Shown here: piece after piece, positions 63,329 through 64,000 of the stretch | How positions within the stretch are numbered: the stretch's first letter is position 1 | Layout of the letters: the number at the start of each line of letters is the position of its first letter | The notes under the pieces: generated by a model | Database searches by the model: none | What the model was told of the DNA's origin: nothing | What the model saw: the letters and a program-made list of their open reading frames with translations, nothing else | NCBI GenBank assembly: GCA_958296065.1 | Contig: CATQHX010000077.1 | Span: 1 to 64,000 of the forward strand | Reading direction: 5' to 3' | Length of the DNA stretch: 64,000 nucleotides | From: Vicinamibacterales bacterium | Lineage (GTDB): Bacteria > Acidobacteriota > Vicinamibacteria > Vicinamibacterales > UBA8438 | Translations under genes and position numbers: made by a program

Positions 63329-64000
63329 GACTCCGACCTCCGCATCCGGAACGGCGTGCTCTCGACGATGCCAAGTATCAGCGACGACCAACGGTAGTCG
63401 TCCTTCGCGGCGGCGCGCACGATGGCGCGGATCACCGGGCGGTCGTAGTGCTCGATGCCGCGGCCGAGGGCGTACGTGAGCAGCTTCTCGGTGACCGTCT
63501 CGACGAACTGCTCCGAACGGTCCAACAGCACCTGACGCAGGCCGGCGGGACCGTCGAACGACGTCGTTCCGTCGGCGAGGACCGCCGAGGCGTCGACCGG
63601 CAGGCCGGCGTCGCGGGTGCGCCAGGCGCCGACCGCGTCGAAATTCTCCAGCGCGAAGCCGAGCGGGTCCATCGGCGCGTGGCAGATGGCGCAGGCGGCG
63701 TTGCGCCGGTGTTGCGCGAGGCGCTCGCGCACGGTGCGAGGCTCGCCCGCCGCCCCGCCCGCCGGCAGCGGCGGGATGTCCGGAGGCGGCGGAGCCGGCG
63801 GCGTCCCGAGGACGTTCTCCAGGAGCCACTTCGCCCGCAGCACCGGGGACGTCCGGTTGCCATACGACGTGGCGGCGAGGATGCCGCCGTGTCCGAGCAG
63901 GCCGCCGCGACGGTCGTCCGGCAGCGTCACTCGCCGGTAGTGGCTTCCCGTGACGCCCGGAATCCCGTAGTGCCGGGCCAATCGTTCGTTGAGGAAGGAG
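63325..64000 (-). CDS. DUF1588/1585 part of a secreted cytochrome c-like protein (cassette D, cut by window end)
   Basis: The frame reaches the right edge, so only the last 224 residues are visible: the end of DUF1592 (FLNERLARHYGIPGVTGSHY), then DUF1588 with its haem motif CAICH followed by APMDPLGFALENFDA, and DUF1585 (VTEKLLTYALGRGIEHYD, ending RMRRSES). It matches the 3' ends of the three complete paralogues. The stop overlaps the DUF1552 start. The N-terminal haem domain must lie beyond the window. Confidence 0.9.
   Translation of the reverse strand, partial: SFLNERLARHYGIPGVTGSHYRRVTLPDDRRGGLLGHGGILAATSYGNRTSPVLRAKWLLENVLGTPPAPPPPDIPPLPAGGAAGEPRTVRERLAQHRRNAACAICHAPMDPLGFALENFDAVGAWRTRDAGLPVDASAVLADGTTSFDGPAGLRQVLLDRSEQFVETVTEKLLTYALGRGIEHYDRPVIRAIVRAAAKDDYRWSSLILGIVESTPFRMRRSES

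Noticed and set aside
61169..63397. 742-residue plus-strand frame opposite cassette D
   Set aside because: Antisense shadow of the ankyrin and DUF1552 genes, with no ribosome binding site and no domain.

Overview
The window is one contig of GC-rich (visibly about 65-70% G+C) bacterial DNA, most likely from an Acidobacteriota of the Vicinamibacteria type. The evidence is the gene content: a VWFA-related protein of the acidobacterial type, a remnant of an acidobacterial duplicated-orphan FtsX permease, many secreted DUF1592/DUF1552 proteins, a soluble PQQ dehydrogenase and secreted ankyrin proteins. I saw no rRNA, tRNA, CRISPR array, integrase or transposase, but RNA genes cannot be excluded by eye.

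Layout. 1-4 kb: end of an unidentified gene, a secreted VWFA protein and polA. 4-12.6 kb: a lipoprotein, the first DUF1592/DUF1552 pair (minus strand), and a divergent ankyrin gene coupled to a haem-bearing propeller protein. 12.7-17 kb: an accessory island with a tightly coupled SIR2 / middle-component / zinc-hook ABC ATPase operon (ABC-3C-like, probably anti-phage), a DUF2442 gene and an FtsX permease remnant. 17-23 kb: NIPSNAP protein, vapBC, a small membrane protein, a PQQ dehydrogenase, and a frameshifted two-gene unit of unknown function. 23-28.7 kb: second ankyrin/DUF1552/DUF1592 cassette, with a hidden small membrane protein. 28.9-39.4 kb: a metzincin-type protease, a secreted hypothetical, and two mirror-image copies of a secreted protein plus a cytochrome c/copper monooxygenase around an NHL protein and a methyltransferase. 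39.5-45 kb: third cassette, all on the plus strand. 45-47.8 kb: a 5'-nucleotidase-like phosphoesterase and an acyltransferase. 47.8-59.7 kb: one long minus-strand operon for urea use, porin-urtABCDE-ureD-ureAB-ureC-ureF-ureG, preceded by a near-perfect sigma-54 promoter. 60-64 kb: fourth cassette, whose ankyrin protein carries a C-terminal cytochrome c domain; its DUF1592 gene runs off the window.

How the genes work together. The urea operon reads as a nitrogen-scavenging unit: porin entry, ATP-driven uptake, hydrolysis to ammonia, and sigma-54 control. The four cassettes each pair an exported protein with two CxxCH motifs and a Tat-exported DUF1552 protein with a secreted ankyrin protein. 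Their repetition with shuffled gene order suggests a paralogous envelope machine with different specificities; its function is unknown. The SIR2 operon probably senses invaders through its ATPase and depletes NAD+ through its effector.
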